Source: Larus michahellis (taxonomy: Eukaryota; Chordata; Aves; Charadriiformes; Laridae). Taken from it: 64,000 nt of DNA. The stretch is taken from NCBI RefSeq assembly GCF_964199755.1, contig NC_133910.1:7152501-7216500 (forward strand), given 5' to 3'. The notes beneath the pieces are model-generated. The model was given only the letters and a program-made list of their open reading frames with translations. It was not told where the DNA came from and made no database searches. A program made the translations under genes and the position numbers. Of this stretch, positions 35,901 to 64,000 are shown in pieces; positions within the stretch are counted from its first letter, which is position 1; each line of letters starts with the position of its first letter.

Positions 35901-37400
35901 ACGTCTGTCAGTGCTCAGGGAATGAGAAGTGTGAGGGACTGGGCTGGATTCTTCAGATGCTTCCAGCATTCGAGCACCCCAGCTTGGCAAATATTAAATA
36001 TTTAGCAGGCTGAGCTCTTCCCAATAAACTGAGAAACAGCGAGAAGAAAACCCAGCCCATCTCTAGCAATGTCTCAAAGCCTTGAAAACACCAGATATCA
36101 ACTGATGGAACAATTCAAGCCCTGCCTTTAAAAGTAGCCCCCACAAACCCTGCTGCATGGGAAGACTGATATCTCCTGCGTGGGTTTCACTGTACCAATA
36201 CAAAATGTTTTCCCAACCCAAAGTCTATGTACCTGCTTAACCTGGTAAGCAAGAATCATAACAACACATTTGGCTTAATCCAGTTTTTAACTTTTATCGA
36301 ATTATGTTGCTGTGTACGTTTCCTAGCAAACTTTTTTTTTTTTTAAAGACTCACATTGTGGTAGAATTATTTGATATCTCTGATATTGTCTGCATAGATG
36401 GCAAAGATTAAAGGCAAGGAGTCTGGGCATCAAAGCCTGGCAAAGAGAACAAGGACTTGCAGGCTTTCATCCAAGCTTTGCCAGACATGCAAATCAGCCT
36501 TGGGAAAAGTCCCTCCCATATAAGCCTCAACTTCTCTGCCACAGGGACTCTTAGGCACATCCCAAACTTTAAAAAATAGGCAAATCATGTTGATGATTGC
36601 AGACTCCTTCAGGACAAGGAGAGACATTTTGTTCTGCTTGCCCTTAAACGATGGAATCCTGCCTAACCAGGGAACCCAGCCACAGCACAGGACACGGCAG
36701 CAGCACATAATAACAGGGAGCCATTTTGATGAAGAGATGGGTGTAAGTAGTTGCCACATCTCACACAGGGAGGGCGAGACTCCAGCTCCCAGCCCTGCCT
36801 TGCGCTGCCCGCGGGGGTGTGCCGAGCCAGGGCCTCCCTCCCGCTGCAGGACAGCCAGCCCAGGCGCTGCTGGTCAGCCTGACCCACGGCCCGCTGTGTG
36901 GTACCTGGAGGCACAGGATTGAAGACAGGGTGGCCACACCACTGAAGAGCAGCGTGCCCACAGCGCACGGGACATACCCGTCGGAAGGGATGTCACAGGG
37001 AGCTGCTTGGGCAGAAGGCAACGGGACAAGGACAGGGCAAAAGGTCCTGGCTGTCAAGGGTCTGCGTTGAAGAGGACGCAGAGACCACACCTGTCGGAGC
37101 TGCCTCTCCCATCACCTCAGGCAGGGACACCTCAACACCTCCAGGGGCCGAGGCCTGCCATGCCCTCAGGCAGCCCGCTCCAGCCCCACACACTCCAGTG
37201 CCAGTTCGGGGCTGCTCGGCCTGCGGAGGGGCTAGGGGCCACAGAGAAGCGGGAAGGCACTAAAGACGCCACAGCCCGGCAGCAACCCGACTGCCTAGAC
37301 CGCCCTCCCACCGCTCTCCCCGCTGAGGCCGTCGCAGACACCCCACTCCCCGCCCACCCCTTCAGCCAGGAGGCGGGCCTTGCTCGAACCGACAGCCTCC
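29930..37400. other. Intergenic region between NAIF1 and EEIG1
   Basis: About 7.5 kb with no gene I can support. There is a T/A-rich tract just after NAIF1 (29950-29990) and a GC-rich patch at about 34290-34420. Two overlapping opposite-strand open frames occur near 32356-32754 with no recognised homology. The sequence becomes GC-rich again from about 36780 toward the EEIG1 promoter. No typical CR1, LTR, tRNA or snRNA sequence was recognised by eye. Confidence 0.55.
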
Positions 37401-37790
37401 GCCTCCAACCCCCGCGCCCTCTTCCCCGCCCCCGTGCCGGACCAACCAATAAAAGCCTTTCTGTGCTCCTCCCGCCTCCTTGGTGCTGGCCCAATCGGGC
37501 GGCGCCGCTCTCGCGCTCCCTTCCCCCCTCCCCGGGGAGGAGGGCGGTGGAGGTGGGTTACGTAGTGTCGGATTGGTATTCCCGAAGAGCAGCGGTGGCG
37601 TTGCTTTGCCTTGTGGCTGCCTGCGCCGGTGGCGTAGAGGCCGCAGTTGGCGTAGTGCTAGCAGAGGAGGCTGTGGTGGGGAGCAGCGGTGGCTGTGGCG
37701 GCCGTGTGAGGAGAGGGCAGGAGGTGCGAGCAGGGACCGGACCGGGCCGGGACCGGGCCGCAGGTCGGTGGAGGGGGCCGAGAAGCGGGC
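37400..37790 (+). promoter_or_regulatory. EEIG1: EEIG1 CpG-island promoter
   Basis: GC/CpG-rich sequence upstream of the EEIG1 coding start on the same strand. It holds CCAAT at 37446-37450 (running into AATAAAAG, a TATA-like stretch) and 37491-37495, and ATTGG at 37572-37576; another ATTGG lies just beyond, at 37817-37821. The location 1.9 kb before the first coding exon implies at least one noncoding first exon here. Its ends are not determined. Confidence 0.6.
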
Positions 37791-38240
37791 TGAGATCTCC
37801 CGACGGTCAGCTCGTGATTGGGGGGCCGGGAGGGGGCTGAGACCTGGCTGCAGCTTGGTGCCTGGGCTGGGAGGGGGGCAGAGACCTGGCTGCAGCTTGG
37901 TGCATGGTTCGTGGGGCCAGAGCTGGGCTGCGGCCCAGTGCATGGCCGCTGGGGCTGGGAGAGGGGCTGAGACCTGGCTGCAGTTCACTCTGTGGTTCAC
38001 AGGGCTGGGAGGCAGGCTGAGACCTGGCCATCGCTCAGTGCATGGCTCAGAAAGTGAGCTGAGACCTTACCGCAGCTTAGTGTGTGGCCCAGGGGTACCA
38101 GTGGACGGGCGGTGACCTCACCGCAGTCCAGTGCGTGGTCCACACAGCCCAGAGGTGGGCTGAGACCCGTCTGCATCTCGGTGCGTGATCTGGGGGCGCT
38201 GGAAGGTAGGCTGAGACCTGGCTGCAGCTCAGTGCAGGGG
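37789..38240. repeat. Minisatellite, about 10 copies of a 42-51 bp unit
   Basis: The unit has the core GCTGAGACCTGGCTGCAGCT, then CAGTGCATGG and a variable GGGGCTGGGAGG tail. Copies start near 37789, 37836, 37878, 37922, 37966, 38016, 38058, 38109, 38159 and 38210. Spacings fall into two classes (42-44 and 47-51 bp). Copies are diverged (about 70-95% by eye). It lies immediately downstream of the EEIG1 CpG promoter, probably in the first noncoding exon or intron. Confidence 0.85.
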
Positions 38241-39152
38241 CAAGTATGGCTCATGGTAGGGTCCCGTGGTGCGGAGTAGTCAACCAGTCTGTCCGCTCAC
38301 TCTGCTCTGAGGTGACCGCAGAAGAGCGGGGCCTCTGTGGAGGTGCCCAGGCCCCGGTGCAGTGGGCAGAGCCGGCTGGATTCACCCGGTGCCACCTGAG
38401 CGGGAGAGGGGCTCTAACTGCACACCCGTGCAGGCAGCAGGAGCTCTGCCTGCCTTGGTTTGCCATCATTAATTCTCAGTATCAGTGAGGATTGTTTACT
38501 GCCCAGCGTTCATAACCTCGTCCCCTTTAGATGCTAATCTTGGTCTCCCTGGCTTAGGTGTTGCGTAAATGTGTAATGAAATTACTGTCTCCAGCCCCAA
38601 AACTGAACTGTGGGGCATGGCTTGGTGTGGACCTGGTGCCGGGGAAAGGCAGCATATTCAGTGGGCCTGTCTGTTGGACAGGCGGATGACCTGATTCGGT
38701 TGTTACGCTGCGTAATCTGGAGCAGACTGCTTTTTTTTTTTCCCCTCTGTGCTGCTTTCTCCATTTATAAGATACAGGTGCTAATGCTTAGGGCTGGTTG
38801 GAAAAATAGAAAAGAAACAGATTTTTGCATTTCTTGAGACAGCTTTGCGCATTCTTGTTAGACTACATGTTAGATGACTCTTGCTCTGTAAACTGCTTCT
38901 GAAGATGATGGGTGAAAATAGAGCAGATTTTTATTAGCTGCTTTGCAAAACAAAAATTACGAGGGGGATGACAACAGTGAAGCTTGCTCTAGGCAAAAAA
39001 GGGAGAGAGGATGTCGGGGCCAGGCTAATTGGGGCCATACCTCTTAAGACTGGTATGAGTCTGGGCTGAATATTACCCATCCAAACAGGTTTTAGAGGAG
39101 GAGGAGGAGCCCGAGACTGTCTGGGACTAATTTACTCATTTCCCTCCCAAAG
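38241..39152 (+). other. Presumed EEIG1 5' intron
   Basis: Sequence between the minisatellite and the first coding exon. No gene is seen. A T10 tract near 38731-38740 and a GAGGAGGAGGAG run near 39096 are the only distinct points. Confidence 0.5.
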
Positions 39153-63411
<24,259 letters not shown>

Positions 63412-64000
63412 GTGAGTTTCTGGGTGCTTGCCCCATTCTGGGCAGACCAGGACACTTGGTTCTTTCGCCATTCTTTGCTGGAGACTAAAATTGATGGGGA
63501 GGGTGAAAAGATGCCCTCGATATTGGGAAGTACAGGGGGAAGCTCAAAACTGGTGGTCTGGATTGTTGAATCAGACAGAATAGCTAAGCCAGCTTGTGCT
63601 GTTGGTTGGTTTGTCTCTGCTCTGGTTTTCCCAGGTTGGTTATTGGTTGGGCCAGTATTTTCCCTGCTAGTGTTAGTTAGGATTTGGAAACTAATGGACG
63701 TTTTGCATGAAGGATGGAATTTCTCATAGCTCTTCAGTCGGTTTCACTAACCTCTGAGAAGGGAAAGGTCAATGAAGAAAACAGTCTTTGAAACAGACAC
63801 ACTTCAGCACCTATCACACAGGATAAAGATCTTGAATTGAAACAACAATAAAAATACTGCAAGGCTGAAACATTTTAGTTCTCCTTTTCTTCTGCAGGGG
63901 CCCAGCTTCACAATTTCTGTTAATTAGCAGAGAAATTGTAATCATGTGATAGGAAAGAATAAGGATAGTTAAGCTATGAAGCAGTTTTGTTGCTTAAAGA
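63412..64000 (+). other. EEIG1: EEIG1 intron 5, start only
   Basis: Intronic sequence to the window edge; the next exon lies beyond it. Nothing else is seen. Confidence 0.85.

Noticed and set aside
37007-38115. Open frames of 277, 211 and 212 codons on both strands at the EEIG1 promoter
   Set aside because: GC-rich island plus in-frame minisatellite produce periodic low-complexity peptides. No conserved protein is recognised.

Overview
This window is vertebrate nuclear DNA, most likely from a bird or another sauropsid. It has long introns, GT-AG splice sites, CpG-island promoters and few recognisable interspersed repeats. No bacterial, plasmid, phage or CRISPR structure is visible. Three protein-coding genes can be read exon by exon. 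Their order and orientation match the mammalian EEIG1(FAM102A)-NAIF1-SLC25A25 block (human 9q34.11, from memory). The bird assignment rests on the proteins, the compact introns and the sparse repeats, and was not searched.

Region 1 (1-27033, minus strand) is SLC25A25, the Ca2+-regulated mitochondrial ATP-Mg/Pi carrier SCaMC-2. The shared coding exons lie at 2292-7153. Three alternative first coding exons (9723-9881, 15634-15858 and 26743-27033) all end in phase 0 and can each join the exon at 7027-7153. They give predicted proteins of 469, 491 and 513 residues. A 36-nt in-frame cassette exon (6363-6398) would insert 12 codons just before the fourth EF-hand. A 3' untranslated region of up to 2.3 kb fills the left end of the window.

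Region 2 (27034-28031) is a GC-rich head-to-head promoter interval between SLC25A25 (leftward) and NAIF1 (rightward). It holds seven CCAAT/ATTGG boxes, a palindromic CRE and a CACGTG E-box.

Region 3 (28032-29907, plus strand) is NAIF1, a two-exon nuclear Myb/SANT-like protein related to Harbinger-transposon Myb-like proteins. A polyadenylation signal follows the stop codon.

Region 4 (about 29930-37400) is intergenic, with nothing I can assign. Region 5 (about 37400-64000, plus strand) is the 5' part of EEIG1. It has a CpG-rich promoter, a 10-copy minisatellite at 37789-38240 and five coding exons of the N-terminal C2 domain. These are separated by introns of 18.8, 0.3, 3.6 and 0.5 kb, and the gene runs off the right edge.

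I see no undescribed biological system. The most useful observations are the SLC25A25 alternative N-termini and cassette exon, the CCAAT array in the divergent promoter, the strongly structured NAIF1 leader, and the minisatellite at the EEIG1 5' end.
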